Notes: a model not told the origin generated them from the letters alone. Positions 27,301 through 39,582 are shown, counted from the first letter of the stretch. The stretch: DNA of 64,000 bases from Lepidodermella squamata (GCA_047495785.1 JBLDXI010000042.1:2294001-2358000); one strand, 5' to 3'. Numbers and translations: made by a program.

Positions 27301-29559
27301 TAGGTAGCTATTTGAGCTATATATGTTAGCATTTCTTTTTTTCTCATTCTCCTCATCGCTGTTGTTGTTGCGCGCGCACGGCGCGACTGTCTGGAACCAT
27401 CGAATAGATACATACATTTAATACCCGGTGGTGTAGTATAATAAGACAATATACAACTTCGGTCATAATATATGCGGTTTAACCTATAATATTGGACCCT
27501 TGCGCGCTATATTTAGACATGTATACTATTTATTTGGTACAAGTAGCATGCTGCGTCTGTTGCTGAAGTCCCAAAACAGCGCCACTGCGAAACTTGTAAC
27601 GTGCCAGACTGCGCACTGGATTGATCGGGCAGCTGCGTGCGAAAATTACACGTCTATAGAGAGTCAAAATAGATACCAAAAGTCAGCAGTCAGCAATCAA
27701 TTTTATATACGCAGCATGTAATACTATATTGCGGCCGAAACTAGACTATGCAAAAGAAGAGCACAAGCAGCTGTAATATGCAATGAGGTGCGCGCGCTAA
27801 CGCTACGGGGGCGTTTATTTAGCGCCAATTTATCTATCTCTTGATGCCAAGTTTCTATAACGCTAGCTAGTACTGCTAAATCACGTATATCGTACTCATT
27901 TCCGGGATGTAATAATATGAAGTTGAACGGCTGCCAAAAATTTTGGCACCCCACGCGCGTGAAAAATCAAGCTGTATTTTATCATCTGTCGGCCATATAA
28001 TCCGTCGCGACTACTTTATTATAATCGCAGTAGTAATAATAAAATACCACTAAATAAAAAATATATGAATATGTGAGACAGCTGCGCGCGTGAGGCGGCG
28101 ACAAAATTATGATTGTATTTCCGCTAAATATTTTTTCGCTTTTTTCGTGTTATCAATAATCAAGTGTGCTGCCGTTCGACTTCCGAGCAGCATCGTATAA
28201 AATATGTGAACCGGATGTTGCGGGGGCCGGCGATTAAACACGTCAGACTTTTTATCATCATTATTATTACTGCTATATTCAACGCCTGTGTGTATTTTTT
28301 GGAGGCGTGAGTTGTATAATATTATTATCAGTATTATCAATGAAATTCAGTTTGCATAGTGGGCGAGTTGGTGGAGGAGAATGCAAGAAAATAACATACG
28401 CACTAAGGCGCATGTATGACGCAATATTATGCAAACATGGTGTGTGCATTTTTTGTTCCTCTGGTCACCCTGCTCGCCGCGGCGCGTGCACCTGACAACG
28501 CGCGCATGACTCACATAGCGCATGTATGTCGGCAATTCGTGCATACCTTAAAACACGAGTCAAAAGGCAATCCTGTGTTCGGATGATATGAAATATACGT
28601 GGTATGCTAAACGAAATTTATCATCTGTTCATCATCATCACGGCCAAATGCGCGCGCAGACGCTGCGAGGTAAAAAGGCACGCGCGTGGATTTCGTAGTA
28701 GTAGCAAGCGGTGTAGTAGTGTAGTAATGTGAGTCGACCTGTACAAAAGGTGATGGATGACGTAGGTCGGCTAAATGTTTTCGAGCTTCTCAATGAAAGA
28801 CACAGCGTAGCGTTGCTACATGTCGACTTGATGATTAAGCCTGATGCCCCACGCTGTCCGTCCGAAGCGAGGACAACACAAGAGTCGAGGAATTTCAAAA
28901 CATTTATTCATTCCAGACGTCGTCGAAAGAAGAACCCGTGCCAGTTTGCGTGACCGAATCGCATTAAATTTTTGTCCCGCTCAAGTGTGTTGATATGAAT
29001 TGCGCGAGTCAATGAATATTAAATTTTAACCCGCTTCTTGACACAAATCTTGGGACGATATGATGATGATATTAAATTTATCGACCGCTCATAGAATGAA
29101 GGGAAAAAACGCCAAATCTAGGACTGCACTGATATATTATTTTTTTCTCATTTTCATCTTTCACGCTATTACAGCTGGATTCTATAATTTGGCCAGCCGC
29201 CAAATAATGGCCAAACTTCTCACGCGCATGCATTCTAGTGGGCAAATACTATACAGTAAAAGACAAGTACGAGCGACGCGACACAGAAGCCGCTTCACAC
29301 GTTTGTTGATCTTGGCAGCTTGCCCGAAAATTGGCGCGGCAGAAGATTCAGCAAACACACTCGCTATAATATATGAAAAATTGTATGAAATATTGTGTTG
29401 TAATAAACGCATTGATCCTGCCGAGTGAGCGCTGGCCCCCACACGCGCGGGTTATATTAAGGAAATGAGCGTGTTTGAACAGGTTGTTGTATACTAGACG
29501 GGCGGGTTGCTGTATAGCAGGGTTAAAATCTCACCTCTGCAAACATGCGCACCACGCGC

Positions 29560-29583
29560 ATGATGATGATGATGATGATGATG
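29560..29583. repeat. ATG trinucleotide microsatellite
   Basis: Eight perfect tandem copies of ATG in noncoding DNA. Confidence 0.9.
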
Positions 29584-30812
29584 GCAAATTATCATTTTTA
29601 GCCGCTCATGTAAGGGCGCAAACAAACGCGAGCGCGCTTTGTACATCATCATTGTTCTTCGACCGCGAAAGAACATGCGTTGTCAACTCGGCATTACATG
29701 GTGTTTTCCTAAGCCAACGAGCGCCTCGATGCGCGCTGCGGCTTCTGCTTCGAGTTATCCGCCTTGCTTGCATTATATCCGCCCATATTACGGCTAATAC
29801 CAGCAAACGGCCGATTATTGGCTCCCCCTTTCAAGTATCAAGCCGCCGCCGGTGCCGGCAGTATAAATGCCTGTACAAACGAGCAGGTAACGCGATTCGC
29901 CCTGGCTTGTTTAACGCACGGATTATCTTTCAGTCATGCCAAGTCCAGAGTCAAACCATGTCTATAAATAGCTCGTATGACGTCAATGCCAACAATGGGC
30001 TAATTGTGTTTACTCCGTTGTTTACTCAAGCCACGCCAGCTAGAGCCTGAAATATCAGTGATAAACCCGGAAGTTGGCCCGTTGCCAGCGCTAAAAATGG
30101 AGCGTGGGGGTAAGACGCAGAGACGAAAAAATGCGTGGACATTGCATTGAGGATTATTAGGCCAAAGGAATTCATTATTCATCATTCATAACCCACACCA
30201 TTTACGTTTTTTGCCGATGAATAATAGCGCCGATTTTTTTGACCGTTTTAAAACAAAAGACGGATCAGGTAAACAAGTTAACCGCAGTTTCATTTTCAAA
30301 TGTTTCCATGTCAGCGTTATCTGTTTTTACCATCTGGTGCCTGGAAATGATGGGGTGTAATGATCGGATATATGAATGAAGAAAACAAAACGGGTTGCTA
30401 GGATATAACGTTTCAGCCGGCAAAATTAATTGGATTCACGGCGTCCCTAGCAACACGCGCATGTCGTTTTCTCGTTCGTAGGACATGACGCTCGTGCAGG
30501 TGTGGGCCACTTTTGGCTCAATGCCAGCACGTGCCTTACTTCTAGCCCTGCAGCAAAATATTGTTATCGCGAATTTCGCCTGAGGTGACATATATTTGCC
30601 TATTGCCTCACACCTAATAGCGTGGAATCGAGCGAGGCAGGCCAGCGTACCATACAGCAACTTGAATTTAACTGAGCGCTACAGCAAGAAACCGATTCAG
30701 GTGCATGCCCTAGTTTGGCGGTCGTGTAAATAGATGATGTGCTGCATGAAAATGATGCAGTTGTTGTGATGCATGCATGTAATCCTGACACCAACGATTC
30801 GTAAACAGAATA

Positions 30813-31237
30813 CTGTATATCTACTAATTTTCGGTGGTCACTAATTTTCGGTTTTGGAGATTTCGGACCTGTACATTTAATTTCGGTGGATTTGAATTCG
30901 GTTTGAGAGTAGCTCCTGAGAAAAAATTCAAAATTAGTCACTTGAAAATGTATTTCAGTGCTTCAATCTCGTGTTTTTACACGCTATGAGGAGATAATCG
31001 CTGCTTTAGCAGCATCAATATCTGTTATTTCCAATGTCCTTACTACCTAAAATTGCGGGTAACACAATTTTGGCACATTTTACCGTATTTTACCACAATA
31101 CAGCTGTATTGTAGAAAAGAACAATGAATTGACTGAATTTATTTTCGGTGATTTTGAATTCGGTGTTTCCTCAAAAACACCGAATTCAAAGATCAAACCG
31201 AAAATTAGTGACCACCGAAAATTAGTAGATATACAGT
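30813..31237. mobile_element. MITE with perfect terminal inverted repeats and TA target duplication
   Basis: The left end CTGTATATCTACTAATTTTC and the right end are exact reverse complements over about 43-45 bp, running through two CTAATTTTCGGT-type subrepeats. TA dinucleotides flank both ends (30811-30812 and 31238-31239), as for Tc1/mariner-type insertions. The 425-bp interior has no coding frame. It contains an internal hairpin near 31154-31189 (arms GAATTCGGTGTTT) and further partial copies of the CGGTGaTTTGAATTCGG motif. The perfect termini suggest recent activity or recent insertion. Confidence 0.88.
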
Positions 31238-32795
31238 ATGTGGCGTGAAACAGACAAATTGCTCCAGCTATCTTGCCAGGTTAACACAATCTGAACCTGA
31301 ACCATTACGAAGTCATATAATACCTGACCTAATTCGAAATCAATTATAGATCGAAAATTTACGTTTTTTCAATCAATTCTCTGTGGCAGAATTACGCTCG
31401 AAAATATCTACAAAAGTCAAGTTTCTTTCATGGTGAAACATAAATGTCCCGCTTTTAGTAGGGCGACTCTTAATGATCTACGATTGTAAAAAGTGGCCCA
31501 TTTATTTTTGGATCGCGTGAGCATTGACTTTATTCTCAAGAGAACATAGCACGGCCACTCAGCCGGAAAGTTTCAAATTATTGGTTTCTCTCGGTGCAGC
31601 GGTCACTTTCACGATTGCGACACGGCGTCATTGACAAAACCAGGTCATTTCATATATTGCCGATAAGCAACTGCCCAGTCCATATCTGCTCCAAACATTA
31701 CATTTTCATTCACGAGGGCTGTGCAAAACATGAGGAGCTAAAATTAGTCTGCACTTGAATCTTGACAATAATATAGCCATGTTTTTACGATAGCCAGCAA
31801 TTTCTCGGAAAAAGGCCGAAAACACGGACAGCGATTGTTTTATCTGAATCAAAATTGGCGTTAGCTATTACATGTTTTCCTACACCACTGTTGACGAAAT
31901 GGCTCCCGATTCGCAACCTCACGCACCTCAGTATGCAATGAAATCCCTCGGAACTTAACAAAAGTGTTCCGGCTCAAAACATGGACATTTTAGGAAAGTT
32001 TTCGAAGTGTCCAGGCGATGTCCTGCAATCTGATATGCTGAGTTGAAAATTGATCTGTTGTTGACAAAAATGCACCTCAACAGCGACTGAAACATCCTTG
32101 AAAAGGATGGCTAGTAGCTTAGGGAGGTGAGATCAAAAAGCATCCAGCTCAACCCAATACGGCTAATTTTGACCTCCAATCCGCATAGGAGACACGTAAA
32201 TTTCGCAGGATCATAGCATGACGTAGTAGGTATCAAATTATTGCTACTTACGTCATGCATTCTCGAGAGAAATTCATGCCAAGTTACGTCAGGGGATTCA
32301 AACTCAGCCAACAGCAAAAACTAGGTCAAAAGCTCAGCGTCAATCCGGCAAAAATCCACTGGAAATTTGGGGCTAAAATGATATATTTTCGTGGTTCATT
32401 CTCTTAGGAACTAAGTGTACAATGGGTGGAACCCAATATACTGTAGCGCATCCACAACCTAACATTTTATCCTTGGAATTTCTAAAGGCAGCTATTACAG
32501 ACCTTTATAATTCAAAACAGATCAACATCAACTTCTGCGTTAAATTCTCTCTGTAGTATATATTTCAGAAGTAATGCGTTACTTCAAATTCTTGGAATTA
32601 TTTGAAATTCGATATTTCGAATTGAGTTCCGCAACATGTAAATTTGGTTCCGCTACAGCAACTTTGGTTCCGCCAAAGCAAATCAAATTCCACCTACCGT
32701 AACTTTGGTTCCGCTAGAAGATATTCTAATTTTCAATGTGCATTCAACTGGCTAATTAAAATTCAGGTACACATGGTTTGCACAAACAAAACAAT

Positions 32796-32801
32796 TTTAT
32801 T
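32796..32801 (-). promoter_or_regulatory. Poly(A) signal overlapping the THADA stop
   Basis: On the minus strand AATAAA begins within the TGA stop context (TGAATAAA), so the 3' UTR would be only a few tens of nucleotides. Confidence 0.55.
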
Positions 32802-35800
32802 CATTCAACTTTGGCACAAAATGAAGATAACTGAACAATTTTATCAGCAATAAGTTTATGATTAAAATCGGCCTGCGGATGTGTTAAGCTGGCCAACCGC
32901 CTTAAAGTTGCACATATTGACGGACTAGCTCGGCTGAAGTTAGCCGAAATGCGCCGAGGCCCCACCTTCTCCGGGTCCAAAGAATCAAGAACAAAGGAAC
33001 TTTGAACAAGATTATAAATTCGGTCGATAATTAAAATAAATCCATGAACCGCATTGTTAGGTAAAAATTGACTAGAATCGCTGTTGGTTTCAAGATCCCA
33101 GCACCATTTGTTGGCAATAGGAATAACTGAAGTGAGAAGAATGAACGCCCGTTGCGAGGGATTTAAAACAGGATCTGAACAAGCGATGAAAACAAGAGAA
33201 GAAGCCGCAGCTTGGCGAACATAGGCGATTTGGGACGAAATCGCTAGTTCAAACAAATCATCTTCCAGATTTTCATCAATAGCTAACAACGAAGTGCTAT
33301 CGGCATCATTCGGTGAAATAACGGGATTCAACTGCGCTAGAATCGATAGCGAGGCTGTTTGAGCTAAATATTCGCGATTTGTCGACTTGCAGTTGCTTCG
33401 AATCGCCCGGAAAAGGTTCGGGAAAGTTCGCGAAAATTTCCAAATCGACGAAATGCCTTCGGCTATCAACGGATGAATACAGGCGGATAACGCCTGAATA
33501 GCCGCATTTCGCGTTTGAAATGGCGTTGAGATTTTTAACGAATTAAGCGCGATCGTTCCAACTTGATCCGCCAATTTTGTTCGAATTTTAGCATCACCAT
33601 AGGTGAAAACGGCCCGAAGTACGTGGAAAACCGCTGTTTGGGTCGATGATTGGCAGTTTATATGATCAAAATTAGCTAGAATACGGTTCCGCAGAATTTT
33701 TTCTGTTTCATCCTGACGGCCGATTCTGTTCAATCCGTTGAAGAAGGCTACGAAGGCTAGGGGTAGACCTCCACCCCTTCGAACCTCGGATGGGCTGAGT
33801 TCAAGCTGGTTAGTTTCGCCTTCATCCGATAGCAACACGCCGCAAAGGCTGTTTTCAAATTCTCGGGCGATTTCTTTTGGCCAGGCGATTACAGCCGACG
33901 TCAGAAGGCTGGAATACTCTTCGAGAAGTCCGAAATGTAACGTCGAAAATAACACGCGGTGGATTATTTTTGACGTCTCCAGCCGCCATTTCTCGGTCTG
34001 ACATTCCGGGGTTGTTTTAGCGACGCAGCCGAATGCTGAGAGACTTCGAGCCACAGCTTGTAAAATTGCCCAGGCTGGATTTTCGCGGCCTGTCAAATAA
34101 CCTCCGAGAGACCTAAAAAAAACAAAAAAGATTGGTTGTTTGAATTTTAGCAATTTTTTTCTATAAAATAGTTCCAACTGGTTCTCAACCGCAATTTTAG
34201 AAAAAGTTACGTTTTTACTACTGAACCCTGTTAATGTCGCCACAAAGGCTTGTTGGAGCGTACATTCGATCGATTCGAGCTGTGTTTTATCCAACTACAG
34301 GGGATCCTCCTCCCTTCCCCCTGTTGACGTCACTAGGGGTATCAGCGATATACGGCCCTCACTCATTTCTTGGTATCGTCACTGAAGTCAGCGATTCTCT
34401 GATTTCTTACGATATTAAAATGGTTGACCGCTACTGTGTTTCTAAGGTTCATCAGACAGCGCGTGACATTCCGCGCCGAATCGGCAATGTGTACGAGGAT
34501 TCCTAACTTCTAAGATTTGAATAATTCAATATATCGAATTTGAGACAAGGTTGAGACGAAGCGACCTCGAATTTACAAGGTTAGCTTACTATGCGGACAA
34601 GTCGAGATGAGAAAATGATGAAGTATATGAGAAACCAACGCAGGGATTTTGTACTACGTCATCACACAATTATTTTCGACTTGGCGCTTTGTGGTTATCG
34701 AAACATGATTAAGTAAACAAAAAAGTCCATGTTCCACATCCGCACGACTTGCGTTTTGGCAGCTGCAAATTCGAGCTATGCCAGCAATGCGGCAAAAATA
34801 CTTGCCCGGATTGTCTGAAGAAAAATCCAGCTTTACTAGACTGTCAGGCGCGCCAAGACAGTCTAGTCTAGGCTAATGAGGGCGGTGTGGAGAGGTCGGC
34901 CAAAGTGGGAGTGTGGCTATGTGAATATGAAATGAAGAAAAATAGACCGCCTGGTGCGGCTAGAGTTTTGGTCTAGAGCCGGGGGTGGGAAGTTTCACTT
35001 TTGTGCTTTCCATCCCGACTCTAGGTAAGTGCTTTGTTTCTTGGTTTTATAAATAAATAATCTGTGCTTTCCGCACAGCGTGCCAAGAGGAGGGCTATGC
35101 GGTAACCTTCCACCTGGAATTGCGGCCTAGCGAGATCAAACGCCGTCGTTCTAGCCCAGAGAAGGCTCGCATTAAAGCTATCTGAAAACTCGCTGGTATC
35201 CGAAATCGCGATAATGGTGAGCTCCTCATCTTAAAATCACTCAGGCTGCACTCCCAGAGGTGCACTACGGCCTTGCAAGAAGCAGTTGTTGAAATGCCAT
35301 ATCGAAACCGAAGGAAGATTTCCGTAACGGTGAACTGTTAACTATTAACTAGTAACAGTACTTACTTATTATGTTTTCATCAGGAAAAATAAGCGCTTAA
35401 CCGCTGTCAAGCAGGTCCTCGAGAAGTAAATAGTTTTTTTTTTATAATAAAAATGAAATCCGTAATGTATATAGAGAAGCCGATGAACAGCGATCCAAAG
35501 CCGACCACTATGAGCGAAAATATAAAAAATATAAAAAGTAATGTGAAATTATAAATTGTACATATCATTTGATGTAACTTCTCTTCTATTCTTAGTTTGT
35601 TGAAGGAGGCTAATGAGTAAGTGATTTAGAGTTGCATCTTTTGATTTTTAACCTTCGGTGTCACAGGGTTATCGAAAAAATGAAGATTGTTGAAGATAAG
35701 AAGTAAGTACCGACTGAAGTTACATCTACGTAACTTAAACTTTCCATGTCACAGATCGATTGACTTCTACGAGTCACTTGTTCGGTTGGTTGGATGATAG

Positions 35801-38800
35801 TTCAATTGATTACATGCTTATCAATGTTTTTTAGTTTTGTCACCAACGACCCGGAGGTTATTGAGTTGAAAAAAAATCTCATAACACTGAGATTGCAAGA
35901 CATAAAGTACGGACTGAAGTTAGATCTTGGTAATTTAAACCTTCCTTGTCACAGAGCGATGGAATTCTATCGTACGTATCGACGAGTATAACAATCCCGT
36001 CAAGTAAAAGTGAATATATTCATCTTAGTTGTCTGTTAATGCCACTTTGTTATTCCATTACAGGCCTTTTTTAGTCTATGTTAAAGTATTGCTTGAAAAG
36101 CCGATCTTCTCCTTCGCGAGGTTGGCCAGACTTGGCTCAGCGAATAAACGACTGATTCTGATTCAAATCGATGGTTCATGGATGGGACCTTTTCGTGCGT
36201 ACCCAGGGATTTATTCTACCAACTATTTACAATTCACGTCCTCTCTGATGAGTATGTTGTCTTGGAACTACGTCATCAATAAATCTTTTTCGACATCTGC
36301 AAAGCAGGCGCCTACGTGGTTTTCGCAGCATAATTAAATAAAGAAAAAGTCAAAGTTCCACATCCACATGTCTGGAGTTTTCGCAACCTTATGTTGGAGC
36401 TTGGAGCAGAAACTCGTGCTGCCCTTGGCCAAATTACGGCAAAAAACTGCAAGGCGCCTGTAAAGCGTATTTATCAACGTTTCAACGAACGATTTCGAGC
36501 CTATTGGGACGACCTGGCACAGAGGCGGGTGGGCTTCATGCAATTTCTCGACGCTGCCTCTCACCAGCTTTCTGAGTTGAAAGAAAAGAAGCCGGCTGTT
36601 GATCGCCTTGGTCTCGCTGAATTCACCACAGTCGACAATGCCTCGCCAATGAGCATCAAATCGACAATGGCGCGGGAGACAAGGAACTACCTGAAAACCA
36701 TATCCAACAAAATGCTTCCAAGCGTCAGGTGGTTCCGTCGAAGCAAATGGAGAAGTTCAAATTGCCAAGGAAAGCATCTCAGGCATACCTGGTCTCGTTT
36801 TATTAATTTTGTGCTACTCTCACATAATGCATGAAATTTGCGCAACTTATCCAAAAAGAAACTGAAGAATCATGTACGGCGACTTTTCTTTATATTTTTT
36901 TGCTGCCTGTGCACTGACGGAGACAAGGCGTATAGACAAGGCTAATGACACGAATTTTCCAGCCGATGTATGCCACAGCGAATGTGAAAAAGCGCTTTTG
37001 GAGCTAGATCAAGCGAAAAGCGGTTAAGGAAATCAACATATAGATTCCAAATTCTAAATTCTGGATTCAAGTTGCTATCTCAGTATTGGATTTGTCCTCA
37101 GGAGCTGGTCGAGAACCAGACGATGATGTTGAAACGCGTAATTATTTTTCTAATGCCTATTGGAAAAACTCGCTTTTCCAAAAGTGAGGAAATGAATAGT
37201 CCGCGCAAGGACCGAAACGTCGCCAATAATTAATAAAGTTGTATTCAAAAGCAACTTACGGTCGCTTTCTTTTTTAATTAATTTTCTACAAGTTCCGAGC
37301 AAAAAATTGGAACTAAACGGCTGGTCTAAAGCTTCGAAGAACGCTATTGGCTGGGTCTGGCCTAAAAGCCTAAATACCCACTTCGCACTTTCTTCTGAAA
37401 CTACACGAACCAAGAGACGAGGATTGGATCAAAATCCGTCCTATGACGGATGCGACGATGAATATCCTCCCTTCGAAACCGGACAAAGCCTTGCATCGTA
37501 AATTAGCTAATCATGTCTTCCAAATGAACACATGTATCAGATCTGAAAAGGCAGCCTTGTCAAGGATGAAAAACATCCCAAGCCACAAGATCACCCTTGA
37601 CACTACATTTGTGACAGCGGACATCTCGAACATGTACAATGTTATCCCATAGAAGGAAGCCTGAGGCGCCTTATACAATTTTCTGTGGGATTCTTAGATT
37701 ATCAAATGCAATTTCGTTTTCAATATTCAATATCATAGGGGATTTTAAGATCACTAACTTTTTATTTTGAAATATCAACTTGAATTCGAAAAACTTTACG
37801 AAAAGGTACTTTGGTTGCTACGAAATGATCACGTTTCGAATTTGCGCAGACATGTTCGGGTCGCGAACAGAGTCAAAGCACTTGCCGCCTGCAGCCATTC
37901 AGTGAGGATAGTTGTGAGGACTCAATATGTTCGTCGCCTAACGCTATTTTTATCCAATATCTTTATCCTATAAGCTATTTTGTATTTATTCAACTTGTTT
38001 TGTATTGGCGCGTATTTATTTGTTCATATTTATTGCGCTTCCGAATACGAATATACCGAAATAAGCTGTAAAATTTCCGAAAATAAAATACAAACCTGTC
38101 ATTGTAGGCCGGACATTCATCGCCAAAAAAGCGCCAAAAAACAGCCGAACAACTGTTGAAGAACGAATCAACCGCTTCATTGAAATCCATCTTTCCACCA
38201 AAATGAAGCAATATAAATTGTCCGAGAGACAACGCAAGCAGAAGCAGCGTGGCCTTTTGCTCGTCGAAATTTGCAATCAGTTGCATGACTATACTTGAAA
38301 TATCACACAGAATTTGAGAATTGCGACTGGCTCCATCGATTTTATCGACGATAAATATTTCGAGGGAAGTAGTTTTAGCATCCGAAATTTTGATTTTAAT
38401 TGCTTTGCAATCATCGTACAGTAATATAATCTTCTCGCATTGAATAATCAGGAAAGAAACTTTCCCGGGTAGAAATGGGTCGTATTCGGCAACAGAACTC
38501 TCGTTAATCAGTGAAATAGCTTCACTCATCAAATTACCAATCGACGGAGAAATTAGGTCCATAATTCTTCCACTGCCATTTACTGACTTCGAAGCAAAAT
38601 CTTGGGTTATTTCTGCAGCCTGATGTCGGACATCGTTGAAATCAGATCGGCACAAGTGAGACAACTTCAAAAATACTTCAATTAAAATTTTAGGATCATC
38701 AGATTTCCAACCCAAATCTCGAAACAAGCGTAGCATACATCTTTGAACTGCGTAGTTTGAATCGTCAAACGTTAACCCGCAAAGTTTCGTTAGAACCCGG

Positions 38801-39582
38801 TCAAGGTATTTTTGCTTCTCCTCTTGACTCAGAGCAGGAATTCCGTTTGACAGGGCATCGATTAAAATCGAACAGAATCGTTCACGGCCCGGGGTTGTGC
38901 TTATTGTGCACAAAACTGGTAGAGCTTCATCGATGATATAATCAAACAACTTGGCTGATAAACTCGAAAACGCATCAGCCGAGTCTGATTTGCAATGAGA
39001 TTTGTAACTAGCGATTGTTTGAATCAAACTGTGAAAGGAATATATCCTGATTTCGTCATGAATTTCCTCATCAGCGTCGGAGGCAAACAGCTTCAAATCA
39101 TCTAAAACTGATTTTTTACTCAATTCTCGTAAAAATTCAGCTCGCAACGGGTATTGAGCAACCAAACAACAATCAGCCAATAAAATATTGATAAATGACA
39201 AAATCGGTCTCCGAATTTCCAGTTTCGCTTGAGAAATCAAAGTCTCGACCGATAAACTCGATAGAAATGTCGGTTTGACTAGTTTCAGTAGTTTTACCAG
39301 CAGTGAAGTTGTATCCAACGATAGCTCGGCGGTGTCGTAAAACGGTAACGCTTCATTTATTGCTGCAAATAAATCAGCCGGTTCGAAATTTGAACAGCTC
39401 GCGATGTGTTCTAAACACTGGCTGATTAATGGCCGAAGTTGATGGCGCTGTGAAGCAATTATCGCGGCAGTGAGTAGTTTTTTCGGATTTTTCAGCGCTT
39501 GGCCACCGCTTCCAGCTAACGAAAATCCGGCTGCTAGCAGGGGCTGCCAATGGTGAAGCGATAGAGGACCAATATCACTCAT
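32801..39582 (-). CDS. THADA: THADA / Trm732-like tRNA methyltransferase regulator
   Basis: Two long minus-strand blocks. The first exon is about 38096-39582 (ATG at 39582, donor ACAG|GTTTGT). The 3' block has a short exon near 34200-34278 and a last exon from about 34112 to the stop at 32801. The 3' block carries the family signature RRGGGLPLAFVAFF followed by QTAVFHVLRAVF and TRNAAIQALSA. These match the RRSAGIP, HALNILRALF and VRNSS(T) order of THADA. The first block is a helical-repeat protein with YAVQRCMLRLFRDLGW. THADA/Trm732 partners FTSJ1/Trm7 in 2'-O-methylation of tRNA position 32. The large intron (about 34.3-38.1 kb) holds transposon debris and an antisense micro-exon gene. Exon 1 ends in phase 2, and no in-frame partner was confirmed, so one or more small exons are probably missing from this model. 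The total is about 1000 residues, shorter than vertebrate THADA. Confidence 0.78.
34665..34867 (+). pseudogene. Degenerate zinc-finger-like coding fragment, left copy of a duplication
   Basis: In the THADA intron, antisense to THADA. A short open frame reads VHVPHPHDLRFGSCKFELCQ and then QCGKNTCPDCLKKN, giving spaced Cys pairs like a small zinc-binding motif. The nucleotide stretch from about 34665 to 34790 is repeated imperfectly near 36270-36400. A perfect 11-bp inverted repeat (ACTAGACTGTC, 34835-34845 with 34857-34867) closes the segment. It may belong to the nested gene just downstream or to an old element. Confidence 0.4.
34973..35024 (+). repeat. Imperfect hairpin ending at a splice donor
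   Basis: Arms of about 19-20 bp (34973-34992 and 35006-35024) share CTAGAG.CGGG..TGG.AAG around a 13-nt loop. A canonical GTAAGT donor starts at 35025 and a CTTTCCGCACAG acceptor ends at 35078, so the hairpin may be the end of an upstream exon of the nested gene. A small hairpin RNA is an alternative reading. Confidence 0.45.
35384..35991 (+). CDS. Nested micro-exon gene encoding a Lys/Glu-rich coiled coil
   Basis: On the strand opposite THADA, inside its large intron. Seven consecutive exons: 35384-35425 (42 nt), 35475-35537 (63), 35596-35616 (21), 35667-35702 (36), 35755-35784 (30), 35835-35906 (72) and 35955-35991 with the stop. Every internal exon is a multiple of three and every intron interrupts codons after the second base, so any exon could be skipped without a frameshift. 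Introns are 48-58 nt with GTAAGT/GTACGG/GTAATG donors and TCACAG or TTAG acceptors. The joined reading is continuous: KRLTAVKQVLEKEADEQRSK, then HYERKYKKYKN, LLKEANEVIEKMKIVEDKK, IDFYESLVRFV and ELKKNLITLRLQDIKK. This is a strong coiled-coil pattern. Introns 3, 4 and 6 resemble one another, pointing to growth by tandem duplication of exon-intron units. The 5' end is not resolved; an exon may begin at 35079 (CQEEGYAVTFHLELRPSEIK) but carries a stop before the array. Function is unknown. Confidence 0.55.
36345..36834 (+). pseudogene. Unrecognised coding-like fragment in the THADA intron (right copy of the duplication)
   Basis: An open frame of about 160 codons begins with KEKVKVPHPHVWSFRN, related to the VHVPHPHDLRF segment at 34.7 kb. 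It continues with a charged helical stretch (RIYQRFNERFRAYWDDLAQR). The family is not recognised. Its position between a duplicated unit and a reverse-transcriptase remnant suggests it is mobile-element or decayed-gene sequence. Confidence 0.35.
37443..37690 (+). pseudogene. Penelope-like reverse transcriptase remnant
   Basis: The frame reads MNILPSKPDKALHRKLANHV, then KAALSRMKNIPSHKITLDTT and FVTADISNMYNVIP. The last segment is the aspartate-containing motif A (D..NMY..IP) seen in Penelope-like reverse transcriptases. A frame break just after that motif moves the homologous continuation (EGSLRRLIQF) to another frame. Only a short piece of the polymerase is present, so it is dead. Assignment rests on remembered motif similarity. 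Confidence 0.55.

Larger units (their letters stand above)
24347..32795. other. Gene-poor 8.4-kb region with CGCG-rich patches, microsatellite and one MITE
   Basis: No gene is supported. The sequence alternates AT-rich tracts with short clusters of GCGCGC/CGCGCG (for example near 27370, 27795, 28085, 28490, 28640, 29620). An open frame of about 66 codons from the ATG at 28753 and one of about 190 codons near 29475 have no recognisable motif. The MITE and the ATG repeat are listed separately. A triple direct repeat of AACTTTGGTTCCGC lies near 32655-32720. Confidence 0.45.

Noticed and set aside
28753-28953. 66-codon ORF with protein-like reading (NVFELLNERHSVALL)
   Set aside because: Short, isolated, no splice context or known motif; kept only as a remark in the gene-poor region.
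29475-30050. About 190-codon plus-strand frame in gene-poor DNA
   Set aside because: No ATG near its start, includes the ATG microsatellite read as Asp repeat, no domain, and residue make-up looks random.
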